From assembly GCF_000971275.1 (NCBI RefSeq), contig NZ_LAPV01000086.1, positions 1 to 64,000 on the forward strand: a DNA stretch of 64,000 nucleotides, read 5' to 3'. The notes under the pieces are model-generated. The model had not been told where the DNA came from. It saw only the letters and a list, made by a program, of their open reading frames with translations, and did not search any database. A program made the translations under genes and the position numbers. This DNA is from Devosia psychrophila (GTDB lineage Bacteria > Pseudomonadota > Alphaproteobacteria > Rhizobiales > Devosiaceae). Below, piece by piece: positions 23,955 through 35,743 of this stretch; positions within the stretch are counted from its first letter, which is position 1, and every line of letters begins with the position of its first letter.

Positions 23955-24097
23955 TCACCTGCGTCTGCAGCGGCACACAAGTGGGTCCAGTCGTGTTGAA
24001 ATCCCAGTTACGCTTCCCGTAGCCTGTGGCCATTTGCTAGACCTGTGGCATGGGCCTGATTCGGGCCGATTGACCGGTTACGGAGCATTCTGGATCC

Positions 24098-26668
24098 ATG
24101 GCAACACGGCCGGTTGGCGAGGACAATTATCCCGATCCATTGATGAGCGCGGGGCGCGGCGGCGCCGGCCTGTGGCGCGTCGTCCTGCTCGGGCTGACGC
24201 TGGTAACGCTGGCCGTGGTGTTCGTGCTGTTTGGCGACCGCATTTCGCCCGATATCATCATGACCTTTGTCGGCATATTGGCCGTCGTCGGGGTGTTCTG
24301 CCTGTTCGGTCTGGCTGCCGGGCTGTTCCGCTTCGCTAACGGCGAAGAACGTCGGACCATTTCCAATGCCGTGGTCGACAGCCTGCCATTTGGCGCCGTG
24401 GTGTCCGATCGCGACGGTAAGATATCCTATGTGAACGCCCATTATGGCAGCTTCAGCGGTGCCCTGACCAAGGGCCTGCCAGTGGGCGTGCCACGGCTGT
24501 TTGCGGGCCAGTCCGACGCCAGCGAGGCGATTTATCGCCTGTCGCGCGCTGGCAAGGACGGGCGCTCCGCGATGGAGGATATTCGCATCATCGGCGGGTT
24601 GGGCGGCTCGGTGGCCGATGCCAGCAAGGCATTCTGGTATCGGGTCTCGGTGCGGCCGTTGCCGGAGTCGGACGAGGCCAGCAAGCCGCTGGTGATCTGG
24701 TCCGTCGAGGACATCACCCGCGACAAGGACAATAACGAGAGTGCCTTCCGCGACCTGCAGCGTGCCATAGACTATCTCGATCACTCGCCGGCCGGCTTCT
24801 TCTCCGCCGACGCGCATGGCCGCATCCAGTATTTGAATTCCACGCTGACCGACTGGCTGGGCTACGACCTTGCCGAGTTCAATGCCGGCCATCTCGGCCT
24901 AGCCGACCTGGTGCGCGGTGATGGCGCCACGCTGTTGATGCGCGGACGCGGCGATGGCGAAATTCGCACCGAGATCATCGATATCGACCTGGTGCGCCGC
25001 AATGGCACGAGTTTCCCCGTGCGGCTGCTGCATCGGGCGGCCCGACTGGCCGATGGCGAACTGGGAGAGACCCGGACGCTGGTGCTCGACAAATCCAATG
25101 CGCCCGATACCGAGGAGGAGCTGCGCGCTGCCGAAGTGCGGTTCTCGCGCTTCTTCAACGACACGCCGTTCGCCATCGCCACACTCGACGGGGAAGGGAG
25201 GATCATCCGCACCAATGCTCCGTTCGGGCGCATCTTCAAGTGGTCAGGCGAGCAGAAGAGCCTCGAAATGCAGCCGCTGGCCGAACTGATCGGCGAGGGC
25301 AGTCGCGACAAGTTTGCCCGTGCCATCGCCGACGCCGTCGCGCACCGGTCCGAAGTCGAGCCGGTCGATGCCTTGCTCAGCGCCGAGGGCGACCATGCCG
25401 TGCGGCTTTACCTGTCCTCGTCGGAAATCAGCGCCGGCTCTCCCGAACAGGTCAATGTCTATGCGCTGGACATGACCGACCAGCGCAAGCTTGAGGCGCA
25501 GTTTGCCCAGAGCCAGAAGATGCAGGCCGTGGGCCAGCTGGCCGGCGGCGTAGCGCATGACTTCAACAACCTTCTCACCGCCATTATCGGCTTTTCCGAC
25601 CTGCTACTGCTCAAGCACAAGCCGGGGGATCCATCGTTCAGCGAACTGATGCAGATCAAGCAGAATGCCAATCGCGCCGCGGGGCTGACCCGCCAGCTGC
25701 TGGCCTTCTCGCGCCGCCAGACGCTGCGGCCACAGACGCTCGAGCTGCCGTTGATCGTCGATGACCTGACCGTGCTGCTCAAGCGGATGATCGGCGAGAA
25801 GAATGTTCTGAGCGTCGAGCATGGCCGCAATATTTGGCCGGTGCGCGCCGACGTTGTGCAGTTGGAACAGGTCATCATCAACCTGGTCGTCAACGCCCGC
25901 GACGCCATGCCGAATGGCGGTTCGATCACCATACGCACCAGCAATGTGGAACGATCGGAAGCCGAGCGGCTGACTTTCGAAGGCATGGTGCCGGCCGACT
26001 ATGTGTTGATCGACGTGCAGGACACCGGCACCGGCATGAGCCAGGACGTGCTGGAAAAGATCTTCGAGCCGTTCTTCACCACCAAGGAACTGGGCAAGGG
26101 CACCGGCCTTGGCCTGTCTACGGTGTATGGCATCGTGAAGCAGACCGAGGGCTATATTTATCCGGTGTCGGTGCTTGGCATCGGCACGACGTTCAAGATT
26201 TTCCTGCCGCGGCATGTGCAGGTGGCCAGTGAACTGGCGGCCAAGACGGCAATAGCCGCGCCGGTCCGCGACCTCACCGGCCACGAACGCATCCTGCTGG
26301 TCGAGGACGAGGAAAGCGTGCGCGCATTCTCGGCGCAGGCCCTGCGCGCCACCGGCTATGAGGTGTTCGAGGCCGATGGCGGCGAGGAAGCGCTGGAGGT
26401 TCTGGAAGACCTCGAGTTCAAGATCGACCTGATGATTTCCGACGTCGTGATGCCGGAAATGGACGGGCCGACCCTGCTCAAACACGTGCGCCAAACCATG
26501 CCGCATCTCAAGGTGATTTTCGTTTCCGGCTATGCCGAGGAAAGCGTGCGCCGCGATATCGAGGACGACCAGAGCGTCGAATTTTTGCCCAAGCCGTATT
26601 CGCTCGACCAGATTAACACCAAGGTCAAGGAAGTGTTGCAGATGGTCGACCCGAGCGATTTCAATTGA
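24098..26668 (+). CDS. cckA: Hybrid sensor histidine kinase CckA
   Basis: Top kinase/phosphatase of the CckA-ChpT-CtrA phosphorelay, located in the inner membrane. Two membrane segments (about 27-45 and 52-75), PAS domains (about 88-210, 220-340 and 345-460), a dimerisation domain with H-box VAHDFNNLL (H487), the ATPase domain with N-box [14 protein letters not shown] and G-boxes DTGTGMS and [14 protein letters not shown], and a C-terminal receiver domain (about 728-850) with phospho-acceptor D782 in [12 protein letters not shown]. 856 residues; the [22 protein letters not shown] context is diagnostic for CckA. Being directly after the flagellar export genes fits CtrA-controlled motility. Confidence 0.95.
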   Translation: MATRPVGEDNYPDPLMSAGRGGAGLWRVVLLGLTLVTLAVVFVLFGDRISPDIIMTFVGILAVVGVFCLFGLAAGLFRFANGEERRTISNAVVDSLPFGAVVSDRDGKISYVNAHYGSFSGALTKGLPVGVPRLFAGQSDASEAIYRLSRAGKDGRSAMEDIRIIGGLGGSVADASKAFWYRVSVRPLPESDEASKPLVIWSVEDITRDKDNNESAFRDLQRAIDYLDHSPAGFFSADAHGRIQYLNSTLTDWLGYDLAEFNAGHLGLADLVRGDGATLLMRGRGDGEIRTEIIDIDLVRRNGTSFPVRLLHRAARLADGELGETRTLVLDKSNAPDTEEELRAAEVRFSRFFNDTPFAIATLDGEGRIIRTNAPFGRIFKWSGEQKSLEMQPLAELIGEGSRDKFARAIADAVAHRSEVEPVDALLSAEGDHAVRLYLSSSEISAGSPEQVNVYALDMTDQRKLEAQFAQSQKMQAVGQLAGGVAHDFNNLLTAIIGFSDLLLLKHKPGDPSFSELMQIKQNANRAAGLTRQLLAFSRRQTLRPQTLELPLIVDDLTVLLKRMIGEKNVLSVEHGRNIWPVRADVVQLEQVIINLVVNARDAMPNGGSITIRTSNVERSEAERLTFEGMVPADYVLIDVQDTGTGMSQDVLEKIFEPFFTTKELGKGTGLGLSTVYGIVKQTEGYIYPVSVLGIGTTFKIFLPRHVQVASELAAKTAIAAPVRDLTGHERILLVEDEESVRAFSAQALRATGYEVFEADGGEEALEVLEDLEFKIDLMISDVVMPEMDGPTLLKHVRQTMPHLKVIFVSGYAEESVRRDIEDDQSVEFLPKPYSLDQINTKVKEVLQMVDPSDFN

Positions 26669-27060
26669 ACGAGCAGGGTCGCTTCGAGGGACCGAGTGAA
26701 TACAACGTGCTCGGCGAAGCGCTGCAGCCCTGTTCCAGCGATCCGCTGACCGGCTTTTTCCGCACTGGCTATTGCGCCGCTGGGCCCGATAGTGGGGCGG
26801 TGCATCTGGTGTGCATACAGGCGAGCGACGCGTTCCTTGCCTATTCCAAGTCGGTCGGCAATGACCTGTCGACAGCCATGCCGCAATTCGCCTTTCCGGG
26901 TCTCGTGGCGGGTGATCGCTGGTGCCTCGTCGTCAAGCGTTGGTTGCAGGCGCATGAAGCAGGCAAGGCGCCGAGGGTATTCCTGCGCGCCACCAATCAG
27001 GCGGTTCTGGGATATGTTCCGCTTGAGATCATCAGGACTTACGCGCTGGATTTGAACTGA
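26665..27060 (+). CDS. DUF2237 family protein
   Basis: A 131-residue protein of a widespread family of unknown function. Family marks are NVLGEALQPCSSDPLTGFFRTGYC near the N-terminus, then HLVCIQASDAFLAYSKSVGNDLSTAMPQFAFPGLVAGDRWCLVVKRW and the C-terminal YVPLEII. The start is the TTG at 26665, which overlaps the cckA stop (TTGA), because the VLGEALQPC segment needs residues before it and no ATG is available. Likely translated with cckA. A link to CckA is not known. Confidence 0.8.
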   Translation: MNEQGRFEGPSEYNVLGEALQPCSSDPLTGFFRTGYCAAGPDSGAVHLVCIQASDAFLAYSKSVGNDLSTAMPQFAFPGLVAGDRWCLVVKRWLQAHEAGKAPRVFLRATNQAVLGYVPLEIIRTYALDLN

Positions 27061-27072
27061 GGACTGATGCCG

Positions 27073-28092
27073 TCAAGCCGTGCCGCCGGGGATGGGCGTG
27101 CCGGGCGCCAGCAGTTCCCTGTCGGCCAGAGCGGTCCACAGTTCACCGGGGATTTTGACATCCCACCAGTCGAGAATGCCATCCAGCTCCTGCGGTGAGC
27201 GCGGGCCGGGCAGTACGTTGCAGACGGCCGGGTGGGTGAGCGGGAATTGCAGCGCCGCGGCGGGGAGAGGTACGCCAAACTCGCGGCACACTGTCTCGAT
27301 GGCGCGGACCTTGGCGACGATCTCGTCAGGCGCTTTCTCGTAGTTGAACTTGTCGCCGCCAACCAGAATACCGGAGTTGAACGGTCCGCCGACCACAACC
27401 GAAGTGCCGCGCTCAATGCAGGTGGTCATGAACGGGGTGAGCGAGGTTTGTTCGAGCAGGGTATAGCGGCCGGCCAGCAGGAAGACGTCCCAATCGCCCA
27501 GCTCGAAGGCGTCCATCAGGATCTGCCATTCGTTGACGCCGAGGCCGATCGCCTTGACCACGCCTGCATCGCGCAACTCGCGCAAGGCCTTGTAGCCGCC
27601 ACTAGCTAGTTGCGCCCAAAGCGGCTTGTTGCCCTCGACGCCATGCGTCGCTGCGCCGATGTCATGCACATACAAAATGTCGATGTCCTTGAGGCCCAGC
27701 CGCTGCTGGCTATCCTCGAACGAGCGCATCACGCCGTCGTAGGAATAGTCGTAGACCTGATTGAAGGGCAGGGGATCGACCCACGCGCCTTTGTCTTGCT
27801 TTTCGGCATCGACCGGCTTCAGCAGGCGGCCGACCTTGCTAGACAGCACCACCCCAGCGCGGCGTTCGCGCAGGGCGTCGCCGACCATATGTTCGGAGCG
27901 GCCGAGGCCGTATTGGGGGGCGGTGTCGACATAGTTGATGCCGGCATCTAGCGCATGAGCGACAGTGGCGCGGGCCTGCTCGGGCGGTACGCCGGTGAAA
28001 ATGCCGGCGAGGGAAGCCCCGCCGAGGCCGAGCGTCGTCACTTCCAGATCGGTGCGTCCGATGCGGCGTTTTTCGAAGGTGCGAGCAGCCAT
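27073..28092 (-). CDS. Aldo/keto reductase, sugar (aldose) dehydrogenase type
   Basis: NAD(P)-dependent oxidoreductase of the aldo/keto reductase superfamily; its closest resemblance is to bacterial L-fucose/D-threo-aldose 1-dehydrogenases. The catalytic tetrad is visible: Asp in YVDTAPQYG with Tyr three residues later, Lys in LSSKVGR, His in LYVHDIG. The C-terminal cofactor region contains LPGPRSPQELDG. 339 residues. The ATG at 28092 has its GGAGGG ribosome site inside a perfect hairpin. Downstream of the GguC/AraD1-like gene on the same strand, with 56 bp between, so the two probably work in the same sugar pathway. Confidence 0.88.
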   Translation of the reverse strand: MAARTFEKRRIGRTDLEVTTLGLGGASLAGIFTGVPPEQARATVAHALDAGINYVDTAPQYGLGRSEHMVGDALRERRAGVVLSSKVGRLLKPVDAEKQDKGAWVDPLPFNQVYDYSYDGVMRSFEDSQQRLGLKDIDILYVHDIGAATHGVEGNKPLWAQLASGGYKALRELRDAGVVKAIGLGVNEWQILMDAFELGDWDVFLLAGRYTLLEQTSLTPFMTTCIERGTSVVVGGPFNSGILVGGDKFNYEKAPDEIVAKVRAIETVCREFGVPLPAAALQFPLTHPAVCNVLPGPRSPQELDGILDWWDVKIPGELWTALADRELLAPGTPIPGGTA

Positions 28093-28121
28093 GTTATCCC
28101 TCCCAAGAGCGGAGGGATAAC
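28093..28121 (-). promoter_or_regulatory. Hairpin covering the ribosome binding site of the aldo/keto reductase
   Basis: Perfect 11-bp stem GTTATCCCTCC (28093-28103) and GGAGGGATAAC (28111-28121) with a 7-base loop. In the minus-strand mRNA the 3' arm, GGAGGGATAAC, contains the ribosome binding site immediately before the ATG, and the 5' arm carries the pairing CCTCC. Translation of the reductase should be low unless the hairpin opens. Confidence 0.5.
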
Positions 28122-28134
28122 TGACATGTTAGTT
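28119..28134. promoter_or_regulatory. Near-perfect palindrome, candidate repressor operator
   Basis: AACTGACATGTTAGTT is a 16-bp palindrome with one mismatched pair, centred on ACATGT. It lies 27-42 bp before the aldo/keto reductase start, in the gap after the GguC-like gene. It resembles operators of GntR/LacI-type sugar regulators, but no regulator gene is next to it. Confidence 0.4.
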
Positions 28135-28148
28135 GCCCGGCTTCAAGC

Positions 28149-29144
28149 TCAATAGAGATTACCAATGCTGAGCGGCTGCTCGCTCTCGTTGCTGACCGGG
28201 TTGCGCAAGGCTGCGCCGAACTGGGCCGCCTCGATTTCGAAGATGTCGTTGGCCTCGGTCTTGATACCGTCCGCAAAGCTCAGCGTCGCGGTGCCGAACA
28301 TATGCACATGCACGTCGCCGGGGCGGCGGAACAGGTCATATTTGAAGTGGTGATATTCGAGGTTGGCGATGGTGTGGCTCATATTGTCCTCGCCGCTGAG
28401 GAACGCCTTTTCCCACAGCACCTTGCCATCGCGCCAGATGCGCGACTTGCCCTCGATATGGGCCGGAAGGTCGCCGATTCGAAGTTCCGGGCCAAAGGCG
28501 CAGGCGCGCAGCTTGGAATGGGCCAGGTAGAGATAATTGACCCGTTCGGTGACGTGGTCGGAAAACTCGTTGGCCAAGGCAAAGCCGAGGCGGCGGGGCT
28601 GGCCTTCGTGGTCGATCAGATAGATGCCGGCGATTTCGGGCTCCTCGCCGGCGTCGAGCGCAAAGCTCGGCGAGGGGATCGGATGGCCCGGATTTATCAC
28701 CGAGTAGCCATTGCCCTTGTAGAACCACTCGGGCTGGACGCCCTTCTGGCCCGCTGCAGGCTTGCCGCCTTCCAAGCCCATGCGGAACATCTTCATGGTG
28801 TCGGTGAGGCCGGTTTCCGCCTGACCGCTATTGGCGGTGTGCATTGCGTCGCGGGTGGCTGCGGAACCGAGATGGGTCAGGCCGGTGCCGGTCACATAGA
28901 GATGGGCGGGATCGGGATGATCGACGGGGGCCAGCATGCGGCCGTCGGCCAGGATGGCGTCGCGATCAACGGTGTCGCCCAGGCCCATTTCGGCGATCAG
29001 GGCGCCAAGTCCGTCGGCGCGGGTCAGAGCGGACATGGCCAGCTCGTAAACGCTGCTGGCACCATTCACGACGCGCGTAACGTCGTTGTCCACGGCGCCG
29101 ACAGCACGCTCGCCTCTAGTGTCGAAAAACTGGATCAGATTCAT
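28149..29144 (-). CDS. gguC: GguC / AraD1 family protein (fumarylacetoacetate-hydrolase fold)
   Basis: Member of the FAH-fold family called GguC or AraD1, found in rhizobial sugar-utilisation loci (with the gguAB transporter in Agrobacterium) and thought to process a 2-keto-3-deoxy sugar acid. Start at ATG 29144 (MNLIQFFDTRGERAV) with AGGAG upstream; 331 residues. Characteristic parts are LYVTGTGLTHLGSAATRDAMH, PEWFYKGNG, the acidic metal-site region EEPEIAGIYLIDHEGQP and the C-terminal HMFGTATLSFADGIKTEANDIFEIEA. Pairs with the downstream aldose dehydrogenase-like gene; no transporter is present. Confidence 0.82.
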   Translation of the reverse strand: MNLIQFFDTRGERAVGAVDNDVTRVVNGASSVYELAMSALTRADGLGALIAEMGLGDTVDRDAILADGRMLAPVDHPDPAHLYVTGTGLTHLGSAATRDAMHTANSGQAETGLTDTMKMFRMGLEGGKPAAGQKGVQPEWFYKGNGYSVINPGHPIPSPSFALDAGEEPEIAGIYLIDHEGQPRRLGFALANEFSDHVTERVNYLYLAHSKLRACAFGPELRIGDLPAHIEGKSRIWRDGKVLWEKAFLSGEDNMSHTIANLEYHHFKYDLFRRPGDVHVHMFGTATLSFADGIKTEANDIFEIEAAQFGAALRNPVSNESEQPLSIGNLY

Positions 29145-29308
29145 GGCGCGGCTCCTCAACGTCAGCGCATGGCGCGAATTGGAGGCATAAAGCGCAACCG
29201 GGCCCATAGTGGCAAGTCCAAAAATCATACTTATCGGATAAGCGTCATATTCTGATATTGGATTGGTCGGCTTCCTCGCTCTTGAGTCTCGTCGTTATTT
29301 TCTTCGAT

Positions 29309-29351
29309 GTTCCTATTTTGTCCATTGACAGCGTTGGAACAAAATGAGAAC
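29309..29351. promoter_or_regulatory. LexA (SOS) boxes upstream of recA
   Basis: GAAC (29337-29340), seven bases, GAAC (29348-29351) is an exact match, on the minus strand, to the alphaproteobacterial LexA box GTTC-N7-GTTC. A second, weaker site, GTTC-N7-GTCC, lies at 29309-29323. Both are 83-125 bp before the recA start, in the expected promoter region. recA should be induced by DNA damage. Confidence 0.75.
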
Positions 29352-29433
29352 AAATAGCGCATATTCAATACATGGCCACCAGCGGTTTCGGCGCGTTGCG
29401 CAGCCTCCCAGAGCGTGGAATAAGGAGAGACAA

Positions 29434-30507
29434 ATGGCTAACGCGCCGCTTCGTGTAGTTGAAGGTGGATCGATGGATAAGGAAAAGGCACTTGCCGCGG
29501 CGCTCAGCCAGATTGAGCGCAATTTCGGTAAAGGCTCGATCATGCGCCTTGGAGAAGCTTCGGCGATCGAGGTCGAATCGATCTCGACCGGATCGCTCGG
29601 TCTCGATATCGCGCTTGGTATTGGCGGCCTGCCAAAGGGCCGTATCGTCGAGATTTTTGGGCCGGAAAGCTCTGGCAAGACGACGCTGGCGCTGCATGTC
29701 ATCGCCGAGGCCCAGAAGCTCGGTGGCATCTGCGCCTTCGTCGACGCGGAACATGCGCTTGATCCGATCTATGCCCGCAAGCTGGGCGTCAGCGTCGATG
29801 ACCTCCTGATCTCGCAGCCAGATGCTGGCGAGCAGGCTCTCGAAATCACAGATACGCTGGTTCGCTCCGGCGCCATCGACGTGCTGGTGATCGATTCGGT
29901 GGCTGCGCTGACCCCGCGCGCCGAGCTCGAAGGCGAAATGGGCGATGCACTGCCCGGCCTGCAGGCCCGTCTGATGAGCCAGGCCATGCGCAAGCTGACC
30001 GGCTCGATCTCCAAGTCCAAGTGCCTGGTCATCTTTATCAACCAGATCCGCATGAAGATTGGCGTAATGTACGGCTCGCCCGAAACGACCACCGGCGGCA
30101 ATGCGCTCAAGTTCTACGCTTCGGTTCGCCTTGATATTCGCCGCATCGGCGCTATCAAGGATCGCGAAGAAGTTGTCGGCAACCAGACCCGCGTCAAGGT
30201 GGTCAAGAACAAGCTGGCACCGCCATTCCGTCAGGTCGAATTCGACATCATGTATGGCGAAGGCATTTCCAAGACCGGTGAATTGCTCGATCTGGGCGTC
30301 AAGTCTGGCATCATCGAGAAGTCGGGTGCCTGGTTCTCCTGGGATAGCCAACGTTTGGGGCAGGGCCGTGAAAACGCGCGCCAGTTCCTCAAGGACAACC
30401 CAGCCATGGCGGCAACCATCGAACAGGGCGTGCGTGAAAGCTCGGGCCTGCTCGGCGAAGTGCTGCTGGCAGCCGGTCCCGATGACGACGCGGGTAGCGA
30501 CGAATAA
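29434..30507 (+). CDS. recA: Recombinase RecA
   Basis: Strand-exchange protein and co-protease for LexA. Start at ATG 29434 ([12 protein letters not shown]) with AAGGAGAG upstream; 357 residues. Walker [10 protein letters not shown], the [15 protein letters not shown] segment, L1/L2 loops ([52 protein letters not shown]) are all intact. Single-gene transcript with an SOS promoter and a strong terminator at 30535-30562. Confidence 0.99.
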   Translation: MANAPLRVVEGGSMDKEKALAAALSQIERNFGKGSIMRLGEASAIEVESISTGSLGLDIALGIGGLPKGRIVEIFGPESSGKTTLALHVIAEAQKLGGICAFVDAEHALDPIYARKLGVSVDDLLISQPDAGEQALEITDTLVRSGAIDVLVIDSVAALTPRAELEGEMGDALPGLQARLMSQAMRKLTGSISKSKCLVIFINQIRMKIGVMYGSPETTTGGNALKFYASVRLDIRRIGAIKDREEVVGNQTRVKVVKNKLAPPFRQVEFDIMYGEGISKTGELLDLGVKSGIIEKSGAWFSWDSQRLGQGRENARQFLKDNPAMAATIEQGVRESSGLLGEVLLAAGPDDDAGSDE

Positions 30508-30534
30508 GTTTTCCTCCCCATGCAGGGATTTTTC

Positions 30535-30562
30535 GAGGCATCGCGCAAGCGATGCCTCTTTT
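30535..30562 (+). terminator. Rho-independent terminator of recA
   Basis: Perfect 10-bp stem GAGGCATCGC (30535-30544), GCAA tetraloop, GCGATGCCTC (30549-30558), followed by TTTTCTTT. It is 28 bp after the recA stop. Confidence 0.92.
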
Positions 30563-30681
30563 CTTTCCAGAATGGCCCTATGGGCGCCGCAATGCTGGAC
30601 AGGGCCGCAAGCTGCACGATAGAAAGCTGGCAAAACTTGTCTGCGGCGCCTGGCGCCAGATTTCTCAGTGAAAGCCTCTAG

Positions 30682-33330
<2,649 letters not shown>

Positions 33331-33358
33331 CGCCAATAAGTGCCCGCCACACTCCGCT

Positions 33359-33445
33359 TTCTTCTCCCTCGGACTTGATCCGAGGGTCTTTCGCGGCTTG
33401 TACCGTGTTGAGGGTGGCCCTCGGGTCAAGCCCGAGGGAGAAGAA
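33359..33445. repeat. CCCTCGGGCTTGACCCGAGGG-family repeat, copy 3
   Basis: Left arm TCTCCCTCGGACTTGATCCG, right arm CCCTCGGGTCAAGCCCGAGG, core GGCTTGTACCGTGTTGAG in the same orientation as the copy at 2290-2380. It lies between alaS and the convergent DMT permease gene. Confidence 0.8.
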
Positions 33446-33502
33446 AAGCTTGGGGCGCCGTGGTGCGGGAAGGTTGGATTGCCTCCGAAGTTGCGTCCGC
33501 TC

Positions 33503-34387
33503 CTAAAGCCCGGTGCGGAAGAAGAACAGCCGAGGCTTCCAGACGATCTTGAGCCTTTCGGTCATTACATTAGCCAGGCCGGCGGCCAGCACGATGACCA
33601 TGCCGATGATGGCGATATAGTCGGGATATTCGCCAAAGAACGCCGCGCCGAAGACGATGGCCCAGATGAGTTGGCTGTATTGTACCGGCGCCACCATGTT
33701 GGCGGGCGTGCGCTTGACGGCGGCGATGAGCAGCAGGCCACCGGTGCCGCCGAGCAGGCCGATGCCCAGGAAAACTGCCAGTTGCTCTAGTGTCGGTACT
33801 ACGAAAAACGGTAGCATCAGCAGTCCGTTGATTAGACCCGAATACATTACTTGCAGGCCCACGAGGCTCACCCTGCGTTCGCGAGGCGCGACATAGCGCA
33901 GGACGATGGTGGTGATGCCGCCAAAGAAGACGCTGCAGAGGATCGCCAGGTGGCCCAGTTGCAGCTCGCGCACGCCGGGGCGGATGACCAGCACCACGCC
34001 GAGAAAGCTGATGATCAGCAGGAGCCAGCGGTGCGGCGCTACGTGTTCCTTCAGCACCAGCACGCCGAGAAAGGTGACCATGATCGGCGTCAGGAAACCA
34101 ATGGCATAGACGTCGGCAAACGGGATGTGAGTGAAGGCGTACATGACGCAGGCGGTGCCGCAGATGGCAGTCGCGCAGCGCAGGTGAACCAGCCAGGGAT
34201 GGCGGAGCTTGTAGAGGTCGCGCCAGCGCTCGTTACGCTTGGTCAGCATAGCCGGAACGATCGAGAAACTGGTGGTGAAGAAGGCGATCTCGAACACCGA
34301 CATCTGCGGTCCGGTTATCTTGATCAGTGCATCGGCGACGGAAAAACTGGCATAGGCCAAAAAGGCGAGGATGACGCCGACAGGCAT
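33503..34387 (-). CDS. DMT-family (EamA) permease, paralogue 1
   Basis: Inner-membrane transporter of the drug/metabolite superfamily with ten predicted membrane segments in two EamA repeats (about residues 5-135 and 150-285). 294 residues. It starts MPVGVILAFLAYASFSVADALIK, parallel to MPTGVLYAVVAYSVYSCGDAIIK in its neighbour. The substrate cannot be read from the sequence. Two paralogues in tandem (this and 34475-35407) suggest a gene duplication. Confidence 0.85.
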   Translation of the reverse strand: MPVGVILAFLAYASFSVADALIKITGPQMSVFEIAFFTTSFSIVPAMLTKRNERWRDLYKLRHPWLVHLRCATAICGTACVMYAFTHIPFADVYAIGFLTPIMVTFLGVLVLKEHVAPHRWLLLIISFLGVVLVIRPGVRELQLGHLAILCSVFFGGITTIVLRYVAPRERRVSLVGLQVMYSGLINGLLMLPFFVVPTLEQLAVFLGIGLLGGTGGLLLIAAVKRTPANMVAPVQYSQLIWAIVFGAAFFGEYPDYIAIIGMVIVLAAGLANVMTERLKIVWKPRLFFFRTGL

Positions 34388-34474
34388 CGCAAATATCCGA
34401 CAATATGAGGAAAAGACTCAGTGGGCTAACCTACCATACAAGTGCTTTCCGAACCCGTCGACTGGCGGTGCTGG

Positions 34475-35407
34475 CTAAATTTCCGGTCCCTGGACTTCGG
34501 TGATGTTGCTCGGCGGGCCGGGGCGGCTGGCGCGATATTCGGCAAAGCGGCCGGCAATGCGGGTGCGGGCGCCATCGATGAAGACGTTGACGAGACCGGA
34601 TAGCACCACGACGCCGAGCCCGATATAGGCCAGCAGGTCCGGGTATTCGAAGTAGAAGAAGGCGCCGAGCCCGATGGCCCAGACGATCTGCACATACTGG
34701 ATAGGGGCGACCTGGCTGGCCGGTGCGTTGCGCGTGGCGGCGATCAACAGGATGTGGCCCATGCCGACGAGACTGCCGCTGGCGATCAGAAGGCCAAACT
34801 GATGCATGGTGGGCAGCACGAAGCCGGGAGCCATCAGCACCGCATTGATGACGATCAGGTAGAGTGCGGGCAGGGCAATCAGGCTGACGCGTTTCTCCGT
34901 AGGGGCGATAACGCGCAGAATTGTCGTGGTCGAGGCGCCGAACACCGCGCAGAGCAGGGCGGTCAGGTGGCCGAATTCGAGTTCGCGAAAGCCGGGCTGC
35001 ACAACCAGCATGACGCCGAGGAAGCCCAGGCCCAGCATGGCCCAGCGCACCAGATCGACCTTTTCCTTGAGGATCAACACCGACATCACGGTGATGAACA
35101 GCGGCATCATGAAGACCAGAGAATAGGTCTCGGCAAAGGGAATGGTGGTGAAGGATATGGTTACGAGGATCGACGATGCGACGCCGGTGAAGGACCGTAG
35201 ATGCACAAGGCCGGTGTGGCGAAGCTTGAAGCTATCACGCCAGTGTTCACTTTTGGGCTTGGCGAAGATCGCAGGAATCAGCCCGAACAGCGCGATGAAA
35301 AAGCCGATCTCGAATACGGACAGGCTCTGGCCGAACCCCTTGATGATGGCATCGCCACAGGAATAGACCGAATAGGCAACAACAGCATAAAGCACGCCGG
35401 TCGGCAT
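34475..35407 (-). CDS. DMT-family (EamA) permease, paralogue 2
   Basis: Second drug/metabolite-type permease, ten predicted membrane segments, 310 residues from the ATG at 35407. The frame is open to a TTG at 35425, but alignment with the neighbour supports MPTGVLYAVVAY as the start. It shares with paralogue 1 the FKLRHTGLVHLRS / YKLRHPWLVHLRC segment, the IPFAETYSLVFMMPLFIT / IPFADVYAIGFLTPIMVT segment and the region APIQYVQIVWAIGLG. An 87-bp gap separates the two genes. Confidence 0.85.
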   Translation of the reverse strand: MPTGVLYAVVAYSVYSCGDAIIKGFGQSLSVFEIGFFIALFGLIPAIFAKPKSEHWRDSFKLRHTGLVHLRSFTGVASSILVTISFTTIPFAETYSLVFMMPLFITVMSVLILKEKVDLVRWAMLGLGFLGVMLVVQPGFRELEFGHLTALLCAVFGASTTTILRVIAPTEKRVSLIALPALYLIVINAVLMAPGFVLPTMHQFGLLIASGSLVGMGHILLIAATRNAPASQVAPIQYVQIVWAIGLGAFFYFEYPDLLAYIGLGVVVLSGLVNVFIDGARTRIAGRFAEYRASRPGPPSNITEVQGPEI

Positions 35408-35743
35408 GATGAAATCCAGAGGCAAGAGGGGCTTGGCGATTTTTTGCGACCCTAGTGTGTGGCGCAGATTCCGTCGATGGAAATCATTGCCTCGGTAACG
35501 CGGCTTGCCGTAGCGGCGTGAGCCCCCGCATCAGTGCCGTCGATGGTTTCGACGCCCTCCTTGGGCTCACCGACCTTGTCGGCGGGCCGTTTCTCGTCTG
35601 CTTGATGCGCTGGCGCAAATCGGACGAGTAATTGTTGTGGTCGCTGAATAAAGCTCATCTCGGCGTCATTTGCCGAGTGATTTGAATTGCACCCAGTTAT
35701 GCAATCCTCAATAATCGAGGGTGCAGTTGCTGGAGGGCTACTC
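35408..35743. other. Spacer between DMT permease and VWA protein gene
   Basis: 336 bp between two divergent genes. It should carry promoters for both. One small minus-strand open frame (35452-35658) is listed separately with low confidence. I see no repeat or strong palindrome. Confidence 0.5.
35452..35658 (-). CDS. Possible small protein, 68 aa, no known family
   Basis: Open frame from ATG 35658 (protein starts MSFIQRPQQLL) to TAG at 35452, ending 45 bp before the start of the DMT permease on the same strand. It is hydrophilic, without membrane segments or motifs I recognise. No clear ribosome binding site. Third-position GC is mixed in the first part and high later. Could be a real small gene or a chance frame. 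Confidence 0.2.
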   Translation of the reverse strand: MSFIQRPQQLLVRFAPAHQADEKRPADKVGEPKEGVETIDGTDAGAHAATASRVTEAMISIDGICATH

